From contig DGTM01000040.1 in NCBI GenBank assembly GCA_002394305.1, forward strand, positions 1 to 56,861: DNA of 56,861 bases. The letters are read 5' to 3'. Made by a program: the position numbers and the translations under genes. Positions 1-13,997 of this stretch are shown piece by piece. The stretch's first letter is position 1, and the number at the start of each line of letters is the position of its first letter. The notes below the pieces were generated by a model that was not told the DNA's origin, searched no databases, and saw only the letters and a program-made list of their open reading frames with translations. This DNA is from Prevotellaceae bacterium UBA4336 (GTDB taxonomy: Bacteria; Bacteroidota; Bacteroidia; Bacteroidales; Bacteroidaceae).

Positions 1-1059
1 CCCAAGACCATCGACGGCGACCTGAAGAACGAGCAGATCGAGACAAGCTTCGGCTTCGACACCGCCTGCAAGACCTACAGCGAGCTCATCGGCAACATCC
101 AGCGTGACTGCAACAGCGCCCGCAAGTACTGGCACTTCATCAAGCTCATGGGCCGCAGCGCCAGCCACATTGCCCTGGAGTGCGCCCTCGAGACTCAGCC
201 CAACATCTGCCTCATCAGCGAGGAAGTGGAGCAGAAGGCCATGAGCCTGGACGACGTGGTGACCTACATCGCAAAGATCGTGGCCGACCGCGCAGCTGAA
301 GGCAACAACTTCGGCACCGTCCTCATCCCCGAAGGCCTGATTGAATTCATTCCCGCCATCAAGAAGCTCATCGCAGAGCTCAACGAAGTGCTCACCGACC
401 CTGTGACCAAGGAAGGCCGCGTCTTCGACAGCAAGGACGCACAGGTAGCCTTCGTCAAGAGCCACATCGCACCCGAGAACCTTGCCGTGCTCGAGAGCCT
501 GCCCAAGGACGTAGAGCGCCAGCTCTGCCTCGACCGCGACCCCCACGGCAACGTGCAGGTCAGCCTCATCGAGACCGAGAAGCTCCTCTCGGCAATGGTT
601 GCCATGAAGCTCGACGTGTGGAAGAAGGAAGGCAAGTACAACGGCAAGTTCGCTCCCCAGCACCACTTCTTCGGCTACGAAGGCCGTTGCGCTGCTCCCT
701 CGAACTACGATGCAGACTACTGCTACAGCCTCGGCTACAATGCCAGCCGCCTGATTGCCAACGGCAAGACCGGCTACATGAGCGTCATCAAGAACACCAC
801 GGCCCCCGCTGCCGAATGGATTGCCGGCGGTGTGCCCATCACCATGATGATGAACATGGAGCGTCGCAACGGTGCCATGAAGCCCGTCATCCGCAAGGCT
901 CTCGTCGAGCTGGACGGCGCGCCCTTCAAGTACTTCGCCAGCAAGCGCGAAGAGTGGGCTAAGAACACCTGCTACGTTTATCCCGGTCCCATCCAGTACT
1001 GGGGTCCCAGCGAGGTGTGCGACCAGTGCACCAAGACGCTTGCCCTGGAACAGGCGTAA
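1..1059 (+). CDS. pfp: Diphosphate-fructose-6-phosphate 1-phosphotransferase (3' part)
   Basis: The reading frame is open from base 1, so the 5' part lies outside the window; about 352 C-terminal residues are present and end in TAA. The enzyme makes fructose 1,6-bisphosphate from fructose 6-phosphate with pyrophosphate as phosphoryl donor, reversibly, in the cytoplasm. The first visible residues PKTIDGDLKN match the PPi-PFK active-site motif (PKTIDxD), and MGRSASHIALECAL is the following conserved helix used for substrate binding. The C-terminal half with GYEGRCAAPSNYDADYCY is typical of the long PPi-PFKs of Bacteroidales (usually about 550 residues). The family is clear; only the N-terminus cannot be judged. 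Confidence 0.95.
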   Translation, partial: PKTIDGDLKNEQIETSFGFDTACKTYSELIGNIQRDCNSARKYWHFIKLMGRSASHIALECALETQPNICLISEEVEQKAMSLDDVVTYIAKIVADRAAEGNNFGTVLIPEGLIEFIPAIKKLIAELNEVLTDPVTKEGRVFDSKDAQVAFVKSHIAPENLAVLESLPKDVERQLCLDRDPHGNVQVSLIETEKLLSAMVAMKLDVWKKEGKYNGKFAPQHHFFGYEGRCAAPSNYDADYCYSLGYNASRLIANGKTGYMSVIKNTTAPAAEWIAGGVPITMMMNMERRNGAMKPVIRKALVELDGAPFKYFASKREEWAKNTCYVYPGPIQYWGPSEVCDQCTKTLALEQA

Positions 1060-1110
1060 GGACATCCCGTATCGTAAACTAAGGAATCAGTACTAAATCA
1101 TTAGGAATAG

Positions 1111-1977
1111 ATGAAGACCCCTCATCCCCCTTCCGGTGGAGCTCAGCGCAAGACCTCGAGAAAGCGCAAGAAGAAGGCTCCCTCGAAAGGAGGATGGGGG
1201 GTCCTCCATTTCTTCCGTCGCTTCCCCACCTGGCTTCTGTGGCTCGGCGGCGTGCTCATCACGGCAGCCTACGTCTGCCTGTTCTACTATCTCTTCGTCA
1301 GCCCCTTCAGCTTCCGCTGGCGAGCCATCTATGGCAATCCGACCTATCCCGAAGGCTACGACATTCGCGGCATCGACATCAGCCACTATCAGGAGCGCAT
1401 CAATTGGGAGAAGCTTCGCAACGCCACCATTGCCGGCGCCCCCGTCCGCTTCGTTTTCATCAAGGCAACGGAAGGCGTGAAACTGATGGACGACAACTTC
1501 AACGAGAACTTCTATCTCTCGCGCCAAAATGACTTGATACGTGGCGCTTACCATTTCTTCGTCCCTGGAGCAGATGCCCGTCAGCAGGCAGAGTTCTATC
1601 TGCATCAGGTGCACCTTGAGCCCGGCGACCTGCCACCCGTCCTGGACGTCGAGAAGATAGGCAACCTCACGCCGTCGGAGCTGCGTCGTGACGTGAAGAC
1701 CTGGCTCGACATCGTCGAACGAAAGTACGGCGTCAAGCCCATTCTTTATACAAGCTACAAGTTCAAGCTCGATTACTTGGGCACGCCGGAGTTCGACGCT
1801 TACCCTTATTGGATTGCCCATTACTATGTGGACAAGTTGGAGTACAAAGGGCAATGGGCCTTCTGGCAGCACACCGATTGTGGCAAAGTGTCGGGCATCC
1901 AAGGCTTCGTCGACTGCAACATCTTCAACGGAGACCTTGCCGACCTGATGCAATTTACCCTTCCCGAACCGGAGTGA
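1111..1977 (+). CDS. Membrane-anchored GH25 lysozyme-like protein
   Basis: 288 residues. The catalytic region starts near residue 85 with GIDISHYQERINWEKL and contains FIKATEG, GAYHFF and the acidic pair in VLDVEKIG, all hallmarks of glycoside hydrolase family 25 (N-acetylmuramidases that cut peptidoglycan). A strongly hydrophobic segment at about residues 42-63 is preceded by many Lys/Arg, which fits an inner-membrane anchor with the enzyme in the periplasm. The first 31 residues are basic and come from a GC-rich palindromic repeat (1116-1203), so the native N-terminus was probably shorter. ATG at 1111 is the only sensible start. It ends convergent with rpiB. Physiological role (cell-wall turnover or self-lysis) is inferred. 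Confidence 0.88.
   Translation: MKTPHPPSGGAQRKTSRKRKKKAPSKGGWGVLHFFRRFPTWLLWLGGVLITAAYVCLFYYLFVSPFSFRWRAIYGNPTYPEGYDIRGIDISHYQERINWEKLRNATIAGAPVRFVFIKATEGVKLMDDNFNENFYLSRQNDLIRGAYHFFVPGADARQQAEFYLHQVHLEPGDLPPVLDVEKIGNLTPSELRRDVKTWLDIVERKYGVKPILYTSYKFKLDYLGTPEFDAYPYWIAHYYVDKLEYKGQWAFWQHTDCGKVSGIQGFVDCNIFNGDLADLMQFTLPEPE
1116..1203 (+). repeat. GC-rich palindromic element inside GH25 gene (copy 1)
   Basis: About 88 bp with imperfect terminal inverted repeats: GACCCCTCATCCCCC at the left and GGAGGATGGGGGGTC at the right. It is translated as the start of the GH25 protein and supplies the peptides PPSGG and APSKGGWG. It has the same design as the copies in ileS, metH, carB, purF and the DUF4296 gene. 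Confidence 0.75.
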
Positions 1978-2008
1978 CCGGCTCAAAGAAGGGTAAACAG
2001 ACAGTTCG

Positions 2009-2034
2009 TTTTCCCCGTTACATCCCGGGGAAAA
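2009..2034. terminator. Bidirectional hairpin between convergent genes
   Basis: TTTTCCCC (2009-2016) pairs with GGGGAAAA (2027-2034) around a 10-base loop, in the 70-base gap between the converging GH25 gene and rpiB. The A/T flanks of the stem could serve as the U-tract in both directions. Inferred from structure only. Confidence 0.6.
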
Positions 2035-2047
2035 GACTTGTATCCAC

Positions 2048-2494
2048 TTAATGAACAGGAATCTTTGCCACGCGAGCGATGTGCCGACCGCCCTCAAAGG
2101 GCGTTGCAAGGAACTCGTCCATAATGGCATCGGCCTCCTCTTCGCTGATGAAACGACCGGGCATGGCGAGCACATTGGCGTCGTTGTGCTGGCGGGCCAG
2201 GTGTGCTATCTCGGGAATCCAGCAGAGGGCAGCGCGTATGCTCTGATGCTTGTTGAGCGTCATGCTGATGCCCTGGCCGCTGCCACAGATGGCGATGCCC
2301 GTCTCGCACTCGCCCGTCTCGATGCCTCGGGCCAGGGCGTGAGCGAAGTCAGGGTAGTCGCAACTGGCCTCGCTGTAGGTGCCATAGTCGTGGTAGGCAA
2401 TGCCTTTGGCATCGAGGTATTCCTTCACGTGCTGCTTGAGCGCATAGCCTGCGTGGTCGCTGGCAAGTCCGACGGTATTCATATCATTTTTCAT
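2048..2494 (-). CDS. rpiB: Ribose 5-phosphate isomerase B
   Basis: 148 residues, the usual length of RpiB. It interconverts ribose 5-phosphate and ribulose 5-phosphate in the non-oxidative pentose phosphate pathway. The N-terminus VGLASDHAGYALK carries the family SDHAG motif, and ICGSGQGISMTLNKH contains the active-site cysteine loop. The start overlaps the end of the transketolase gene by 11 bases, so the two are very likely co-transcribed and work in the same pathway. MKNDMNTVG offers two starts (2494 or 2482); the upstream one is given. Confidence 0.95.
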   Translation of the reverse strand: MKNDMNTVGLASDHAGYALKQHVKEYLDAKGIAYHDYGTYSEASCDYPDFAHALARGIETGECETGIAICGSGQGISMTLNKHQSIRAALCWIPEIAHLARQHNDANVLAMPGRFISEEEADAIMDEFLATPFEGGRHIARVAKIPVH

Positions 2495-4526
2495 TTTTAC
2501 TTAGTACCTTCAATGCTTGTTCGTAGACGTTCTCGGCTGTGAAGCCAAACTTCTGGTCGAGCACTTTGTACGGAGCAGAGAAGCCGAAGCTGGTAAGGCC
2601 CCAGATGTTGCTGTCGGGGTGTGCGCCGACAAGGAAGCCCTGCAGGTTGACGGGAAGTCCTGCGGTCAGGCCGAATACCTTGCTGCCGGCGGGGAAGAGC
2701 TTCTGCTGGTAGCTGACGGGCTGTTCGCGGAAGAGACCTTCGCTGGGCGCACTCACGACACGCACCTTGTAGCCGTCCTTGCGCAGGAGACGTGCACCGG
2801 CAATAAGGGTGCTGACCTCGGAGCCGTTGCCAACGAAGATGATGTCGAAGGGATCGTCGCTCTCTGCTACAAGATATGCTCCGCGTGCCGTGCCGCTGTA
2901 GTCTGTGCCTTCGGGCAGGTCTTCGATTGCCTGGCGGCTGAGGACAAGGGCTGTCGGCGTGGAGGTGTTCTCCATAGCCAGCTTCCAGCAGCAGGTGGTA
3001 GCCTTTCCGTCGGCCGGGCGCAGCACAAGCATCGAGTTGCGGCCGCTGTGGTTCTTCATCTTTTCCATCAGCCGGATCTGTGCCTCCTGCTCTACCGGCT
3101 CGTGTGTCGGTCCGTCCTCGCCGACGCGGAAGGCATCGTGCGACCATATGAACTTCACGGGCACTTCCATGAGGGCGGCCATGCGGATGGCAGGCTTCAT
3201 GTAGTCGCTGAAGACAAAGAACGTGCCGCAGGCTGCTACGATGCCGCCATGCAGCATCATGCCGATGCAGCAGCAGGCCATCGTCAGCTCGGAGACACCG
3301 GCCTGCAGGAAGCCGCCGCCGTAGTTGTCGCGCGAGATGACCGAAGCACCGCCCTTGATGAAGCCGTCTGTCTTGTCGGAGTTGCAGAGGTCGGCCGAGC
3401 TGACAATCATGTTGGGAACCTTCTTTGCCAGCAGGGAAAGACATGCGCTGGAGGCATTGCGTGTAGCGTCGTTCGGCTTTTGCTGGATGCTGTTCCAGTC
3501 GATGTCGGGCAGCTTGCCGGCAAACCAATCGTCCAGCTGTGCTGCTTTCTCTGTGTTCTGTGCTGCCCATGCCTGTTCCTCTTCGTAGCGCGAACGCATG
3601 TCTTTCTCCAGTTCCGCAAGGCGTGCCTCGTAGAGGGCAGCCACTTCGGGGAAGATGACAAACGGAGCGTCGGGGTTGCCGCCAAGGTTGGTGACGGTGT
3701 TGCGATAAGCATCGCCGCCGAGGGGCGCTCCGTGCGTCTTGCAGCTGCGTTCGTAGCTGCTGCCGTCGGCCTGAAGGGCTCCCTTGCCCATGATGCAGTG
3801 ACCGATGATGAGGGTTGGTTTCCCCGTGACGGCCTTGGCTTTTGTGAGTGCCTCGCGTATCTGTGACACATCGTTGCCGTCGATGTCGAATACTTCCCAA
3901 CCAAAGGCGCGGTATCTGGCTGCCGTGTCTTCGCTGGTCACAACGGATGTCTCGGTGGAGAGCTGGATGTCGTTGGCATCGTAGAACATGACGAGGTTGT
4001 CCAGCCCCAGGTTGCCTGCGATGCGGGCTGCGCCGGCACTGATTTCTTCCTGTATGCCGCCGTCGCTGATGTAGGCATATATGGTTTCCTTCCGGAAGGT
4101 TGGGTTGCCCGTCTTGGCATAAAGGAACTTTGCAGCGATGGCTGCGCCCACGGCATAGGTGTGCCCTTGTCCCAGGGGGCCGCTGCTGTTCTCGATGCCC
4201 CGCTCGTAGCATACTTCGGGATGTCCGGGCGTGGGAGAGCCCCATTGACGGAGCTCTTGTAGCTCTTCGAGGGTGAACTTCCCGATGAGGGTCAGCTCGG
4301 CATAGAGCATCGGTGACATGTGGCCGGGGTCGAGGAAGAAGCGGTCGCGCCCTTTCCATGTCGGGTTCTTCGGGTCGAACTGCAGGAACTCGCTGTAGAG
4401 GACATTGATGAAGTCTGCACCGCCCATTGCTCCACCCGGGTGTCCGCTCTTTGCTTTCTCTACCATCGCTGCGGCCAGGATGCGGATGTTGTCGGCTGCA
4501 CGATTCATTACAGGAATGCTATTCAT
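2484..4526 (-). CDS. tkt: Transketolase
   Basis: 680 residues from the ATG at 4526 (MNSIPVMNRAADNIR); a further 15 codons are open upstream but look untypical. It transfers two-carbon units between sugar phosphates using thiamine diphosphate. Visible family motifs are KSGHPGGAMGGADF near the N-terminus, DPGHMSPMLYAEL, GPLGQGH, the ThDP/Mg region YISDGGIQEE with DAND, and the pyrimidine-domain segment near the middle (GVSELTMACCCIGM). It forms an overlapping pair with rpiB downstream and is preceded by a Bacteroidetes-type promoter at 4569-4599. Length and motifs are normal. Confidence 0.96.
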   Translation of the reverse strand: MNSIPVMNRAADNIRILAAAMVEKAKSGHPGGAMGGADFINVLYSEFLQFDPKNPTWKGRDRFFLDPGHMSPMLYAELTLIGKFTLEELQELRQWGSPTPGHPEVCYERGIENSSGPLGQGHTYAVGAAIAAKFLYAKTGNPTFRKETIYAYISDGGIQEEISAGAARIAGNLGLDNLVMFYDANDIQLSTETSVVTSEDTAARYRAFGWEVFDIDGNDVSQIREALTKAKAVTGKPTLIIGHCIMGKGALQADGSSYERSCKTHGAPLGGDAYRNTVTNLGGNPDAPFVIFPEVAALYEARLAELEKDMRSRYEEEQAWAAQNTEKAAQLDDWFAGKLPDIDWNSIQQKPNDATRNASSACLSLLAKKVPNMIVSSADLCNSDKTDGFIKGGASVISRDNYGGGFLQAGVSELTMACCCIGMMLHGGIVAACGTFFVFSDYMKPAIRMAALMEVPVKFIWSHDAFRVGEDGPTHEPVEQEAQIRLMEKMKNHSGRNSMLVLRPADGKATTCCWKLAMENTSTPTALVLSRQAIEDLPEGTDYSGTARGAYLVAESDDPFDIIFVGNGSEVSTLIAGARLLRKDGYKVRVVSAPSEGLFREQPVSYQQKLFPAGSKVFGLTAGLPVNLQGFLVGAHPDSNIWGLTSFGFSAPYKVLDQKFGFTAENVYEQALKVLSKNEK

Positions 4527-4568
4527 AGATGATGTATATGTTATCGTAAAACTAATCTTCCTTGTTGG

Positions 4569-4599
4569 CAAAGATATAACATTTTAGCCGAAGCGCCAA
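4569..4599 (-). promoter_or_regulatory. Promoter of tkt-rpiB
   Basis: On the minus strand TATCTTTG (4569-4576) fits the Bacteroidetes -7 box TAnnTTTG, with TTGG (4596-4599) 19 bases upstream, close to the -33 TTTG box. It lies 43 bases before the transketolase ATG. Confidence 0.6.
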
Positions 4600-4621
4600 C
4601 CTTCAGCCGTTGTTTATTTGC

Positions 4622-4837
4622 TTAACGTGTCAAATTGCAATCCGACATGCTGAATGTGCCGCCTATCCATTCGGTGAAAGGCTCTTCGCCTTGCAGTTCA
4701 TGCCAGCCAAGCACTCGTCCGTCGCTGTCCGTTTCAACGACTATCGGGCCTTGCTGCAACGTCCCGTCCGGCAGCAGGATGTCGTGATAGGCACGCTTCG
4801 AGGTTTTGGCCTGTTCGTTGCCGTGGTCATGCTTCAT
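4622..4837 (-). CDS. Small conserved-looking protein of unknown function
   Basis: 71 residues, hydrophilic, no signal peptide or membrane segment. The start ATG overlaps the stop of the DUF4296 lipoprotein gene by four bases (4834-4837), which suggests translational coupling and a real gene. Features seen are PDGTLQQGPIVVETD and RVLGWHELQGEEPFTEWIGGTF, which reads like a small beta-rich domain. I do not recognise the family. It is the last gene of the run lspA - DUF4296 - this gene. No function is offered. Confidence 0.6.
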   Translation of the reverse strand: MKHDHGNEQAKTSKRAYHDILLPDGTLQQGPIVVETDSDGRVLGWHELQGEEPFTEWIGGTFSMSDCNLTR

Positions 4838-5907
4838 CGTCTGGGACGGTTGTTGCGGTTATTGCGGTTTTGTCTTTGTGGGATGCCGCGTTGCGGACGT
4901 ATGGGATTGGGGTTCTCCTTCACGACGTGAATCCTGTGCTCTCGCGGCTGGCTCTCGCGCATCTGCTGGGGGGTGAGGCGTATGCCTTTGTCCATGAGAG
5001 GCTGGGACAGGGAGTCGGTCTCGAGCGAATCGGTGTCGATGGAATCTGTCGGGAGCGGCTTCACCTCCTCCTTCTGCTCCTTGTGCATGCGGATGAGCTT
5101 CATTTCGCTTATCAGCAGGGGCTTTGGCTTGTCGCCGGAATTCCCGTCGGGCAGGTAGATGAATCCTGTGATGGATTGCAGGGGAATCGTGTCGAGTTCC
5201 TGTCCGGGCGTGTACCGCAGTTCGTTCAGCGGCGCGTTGCGGATGAGTTCAATGGCAGCGACGGCTGTGTCCGTTTCATAATAGAGGACGAGTTGTGCTA
5301 TGGCTTCGTTGGACATGGTGCGTGACACAAACTGCGACTTGAAGCGCCATACGAAGCTGTCGCCCGGGCGGAACGTGCTGTCTGCCTTCATCTGGAATGT
5401 GTAGACCGACTGGACCTGATTGGGGACGAGACAGGTAAAGTCTTTGCCGAGCCAGATGTTGGCTGTGTCGCCTTCGTTGGTGAGGGAGGAGAACTTGTCC
5501 CGAGCTGCCTCTGCTTCGAGTCCCATGCGTTCGGCTTGTACACGAACCCGCGTGACCACATCTTTATATATATGGTTCAGCTCCTCGGCGCGGCCGCTGT
5601 AGTAGACCATCGAGGAGTCGAACTCGGCCTCGGTGACATGGTGCTTGCGGAAGACGGCCTGTATGTACTTGTAGCGTGTGATGTCGGGGTTTCCGCTCTG
5701 GGCTTCTGCCATTCCTTGTGCCAGATGGAAGTCGACGAGCACGTCCGTCATCTTCTTCTTGCCGAGGATGCCTTTTGGCAGGGGCGGGGAGCAGGAGAGC
5801 AGGAGAAGGGAAAGAAGAAAGACAGCCCCCATCCAACTTCCTCCAGGGAGGGAGAGTAAGCGGTGTCCTCCCCGTGGGAGGGTTTGGGAGGGGGCTGTCT
5901 TTTTCAT
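4834..5907 (-). CDS. DUF4296 lipoprotein
   Basis: 357 residues from the ATG at 5907, which overlaps the lspA stop (ATGA-type junction, 5904-5907). A hydrophobic stretch ending in LLLLSC at about residues 30-40 is a lipoprotein signal with lipobox, so the mature protein is membrane-anchored in the cell envelope. KKMTDVLVDFHLAQGMAEA and YYSGRAEELNHIYKDV match the DUF4296 family, common in Bacteroidales next to lspA. The C-terminus is rich in Pro/Arg/Gln/Asn. Residues 4-29, before the hydrophobic core, are encoded by a GC-rich palindromic element. Function unknown; placement after lspA, the enzyme that processes such proteins, is suggestive only. Confidence 0.82.
   Translation of the reverse strand: MKKTAPSQTLPRGGHRLLSLPGGSWMGAVFLLSLLLLSCSPPLPKGILGKKKMTDVLVDFHLAQGMAEAQSGNPDITRYKYIQAVFRKHHVTEAEFDSSMVYYSGRAEELNHIYKDVVTRVRVQAERMGLEAEAARDKFSSLTNEGDTANIWLGKDFTCLVPNQVQSVYTFQMKADSTFRPGDSFVWRFKSQFVSRTMSNEAIAQLVLYYETDTAVAAIELIRNAPLNELRYTPGQELDTIPLQSITGFIYLPDGNSGDKPKPLLISEMKLIRMHKEQKEEVKPLPTDSIDTDSLETDSLSQPLMDKGIRLTPQQMRESQPREHRIHVVKENPNPIRPQRGIPQRQNRNNRNNRPRR
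5821..5899 (-). repeat. GC-rich palindromic element at start of DUF4296 gene (copy 2)
   Basis: 79 bp with near-perfect ends: GACAGCCCCC on the left and its reverse complement GGGGGCTGTC on the right, each continued by an imperfect arm. On the minus strand it is read as SQTLPRGG and SLPGGSWMG, immediately after the first codons of the gene. Confidence 0.78.
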
Positions 5908-6509
5908 CGGAACATTTTCTGGTTGTAGAAGAGGAGAAGCATTGCCACTCCGCATGAGATGCAGGCGTCGGCGAAGTTGAAGATGGGACTGAAGAAGATG
6001 AAGTGCTCGCCGCCGATGTAGGGTAGGGAGGCGGGCCAGTCCCATTCAACAAGCGGGAAGTAGAACATGTCCACTACGCGCCCCAGCATGAGCTGTCCGT
6101 AGCCTGTGCCCCAGGGAACAAATTCGGCCACCAGGGGGGCAGGAGGATTGTTGAATATCATGCCGTAGAACAGGCAGTCGAAGATGTTGCCTGCTGCTCC
6201 CGCCGTGATGAGCGTGAGGCAGACGAGGTAGCCCCAGCCGATGCCGCGCCTGATGTTCTTGCAGATGAACCAGACGAGGACGGCAACCGCAACGATGCGG
6301 AACGACGTGAGTATCCACTTGCTGAACACCTCCATGCCGAAGGCCATGCCGTTGTTCTCGGTGAAGAGGATGTAGAACCAGTCTGTCACCCTGATGCTTT
6401 GGTGCAGGTGCATGCCGGTCTTGACGGCCACCTTGATGGCTTGGTCGATGGCGACGATGCCGAGCGCGGTGGCTGCGGATGTCAGTGCTTGGGCTTGCTG
6501 GCGCGTCAT
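5904..6509 (-). CDS. lspA: Lipoprotein signal peptidase
   Basis: 201 residues, a little longer than the usual 160-175. It cleaves prolipoprotein signal peptides in the inner membrane. There are four hydrophobic segments. The two catalytic aspartates are visible in GNIFDCLFYG and in FNFADACISCG, the normal LspA motifs (GNxxDR and FNxAD). The gene starts 3 bases after the DksA-like gene and its stop overlaps the start of the DUF4296 lipoprotein gene, so the order is dksA-like - lspA - DUF4296. The many lipoproteins in this window would be its substrates. Confidence 0.94.
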   Translation of the reverse strand: MTRQQAQALTSAATALGIVAIDQAIKVAVKTGMHLHQSIRVTDWFYILFTENNGMAFGMEVFSKWILTSFRIVAVAVLVWFICKNIRRGIGWGYLVCLTLITAGAAGNIFDCLFYGMIFNNPPAPLVAEFVPWGTGYGQLMLGRVVDMFYFPLVEWDWPASLPYIGGEHFIFFSPIFNFADACISCGVAMLLLFYNQKMFR

Positions 6510-6512
6510 TTC

Positions 6513-6899
6513 TTATTTCCTTTGGTCGCGAGCGTGCTTTGCTTCGATGGAGAGCGTGGCATGAGGCACGGCACGCAGACGCTCCTTGGGGATGAGCTTG
6601 CCTGTCTCGCGGCAGATGCCATAGGTCTTGTTCTGGATGCGGACCAGGGCAGCCTGCAGGCCGGTGATGAACTTCTGGGTGCGCAGGCATTCGTTCATGA
6701 GCGATTCCTTCGAGAGTGTTTCCGAGCCTTCCTCCAGGGTGTGATAGGTGGCGTGCGGGTCGTCGTCATCGTCGTCGCTTCCGTTGATTTTCTCCATGAG
6801 TACTTCATAGTCGCTCTTTGCCACAGCGAGTTTCTCGTTGATGAGTTGACGGAACTCCTCGAGTTCTTCGTCGGAGTACCTTACTTTGTTCTCTTCCAT
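6513..6899 (-). CDS. TraR/DksA-family regulator with degenerate zinc finger
   Basis: 128 residues. The N-terminal half is an acidic coiled-coil with a DDDDD patch near residue 45, and the C-terminus YGICRETGKLIPKERLRAVP matches the DksA/TraR zinc-finger region. Only one of the four zinc-binding cysteines of classical DksA is present, which is usual for this Bacteroidetes branch. Such proteins bind RNA polymerase through its secondary channel; that role here is inferred from family. It lies between ileS and lspA on the same strand with short gaps (24 and 3 bases). Confidence 0.88.
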   Translation of the reverse strand: MEENKVRYSDEELEEFRQLINEKLAVAKSDYEVLMEKINGSDDDDDDPHATYHTLEEGSETLSKESLMNECLRTQKFITGLQAALVRIQNKTYGICRETGKLIPKERLRAVPHATLSIEAKHARDQRK

Positions 6900-6923
6900 A
6901 TTAAATATAAATATGTATAGGGG

Positions 6924-10439
<3,516 letters not shown>

Positions 10440-10473
10440 ATTCGTCTGTAGTGTCGTTTTCTGTTTTGGTGTG

Positions 10474-10481
10474 CAAAGGTA
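10474..10481 (-). promoter_or_regulatory. -7 box of the ileS promoter
   Basis: Minus-strand TACCTTTG fits TAnnTTTG and lies 35 bases before the ileS ATG, in A/T-rich DNA. The expected -33 position reads TATG, a weak match. Confidence 0.55.
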
Positions 10482-10586
10482 CAAAAAAACATTCACATAA
10501 CATAATAATTGGGAAGAAAAAATGCTGTAACCTTTGTTTTGACAGCAAAATAATTTCCTCGCCCTGCGGTACAAAACTTTTTCAGT

Positions 10587-10670
10587 GGCTTTGAAATATA
10601 TTTCCGAGGCACTAAAATATATTTCCAAGCCTTTGAAATGTATTTCCAAGCCTTGGAAATAGTTTTTATG
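10587..10670. repeat. 21-bp tandem array with palindromic cores
   Basis: Four adjoining 21-bp units at 10587, 10608, 10629 and 10650. Each has the core GAAATATATTTCC or a close variant; GAAATATATTTC is a perfect 12-base palindrome in the first. The fourth unit is degenerate. It lies upstream of ileS and downstream of metH. Confidence 0.75.
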
Positions 10671-10751
10671 CGGGCGGCAAGGGAAAAGTGGTCACGCCGC
10701 GGAGCAAAACATGCTGCGGCGCGGGAGAAATGTTGTCTCTCTTGGGGTGGA

Positions 10752-13505
<2,754 letters not shown>

Positions 13506-13507
13506 CT

Positions 13508-13987
13508 TCAGTAGTTTTTCTTGAATTGGCGTGCTATGTCGCGGCGGTCTTCCTTCTCCTTTAGTGTCTCGCGCTTGTCGTATTCCTTCTTGCCTCGGGC
13601 AACGTGTATGTCCAGCTTGGCGCGTCCGTTCTCGTCGATGAAGAGGAGTACGGGCACGATGCTGAAGCCAGGCGACTTCACGGTTTGCTGAATCTTGTGT
13701 ATCTCTCTGCGGTTGAGCAGCAGCTTGCGGTCGCGTCGCTCCACATGATTGTTGTAGGACCCCTGGTCGTAGTGGGCGATGTACATGTTCTTGACCCACA
13801 CCTCACCATTATTTATAAAGCAGAATGTTTCCACGAGGCTTGCTTTACCCTTGCGGATGCTCTTTATCTCGGTGCCGGTAAGCACGATGCCTGCGGTGTA
13901 TTTGTCCATGAGCAGGAAGTCGTGTTCTGCCCGTTTGTTCTTGATGTTGATGGTTGCGCCCTTGTTAGGGATGAGTGATTTGGCCAT
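13508..13987 (-). CDS. smpB: SsrA-binding protein
   Basis: 159 residues from the ATG at 13987 (MAKSLIPNKG). An upstream ATG at 14026 would add 13 residues but would overlap the preceding gene, so the shorter form is preferred. SmpB binds tmRNA and rescues stalled ribosomes. Typical segments are NKRAEHDFLL, GIVLTGTEIKSIRKGKASL, NMYIAHYDQGSYNNH and the C-terminal basic tail GKKEYDKRETLKEKEDRRDIAR. It sits between the DUF4375 gene (10 bases) and metH (2 bases) on the same strand, so the three are probably one transcript. Confidence 0.96.
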   Translation of the reverse strand: MAKSLIPNKGATINIKNKRAEHDFLLMDKYTAGIVLTGTEIKSIRKGKASLVETFCFINNGEVWVKNMYIAHYDQGSYNNHVERRDRKLLLNRREIHKIQQTVKSPGFSIVPVLLFIDENGRAKLDIHVARGKKEYDKRETLKEKEDRRDIARQFKKNY

Positions 13988-13997
13988 AGGAATGTGT

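Larger units (their letters stand above)
10440..10751. other. 312-base gene-free stretch between ileS and metH
   Basis: It holds the ileS promoter, a low-complexity A/T part, four 21-bp tandem units (10587-10670) and a GC-rich remainder with GCCGCGG/CTGCGGC-like inverted pieces (10685-10730) that could end metH transcription. No coding sequence is convincing here; the open frame upstream of ileS merely runs through the repeats. Confidence 0.6.
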
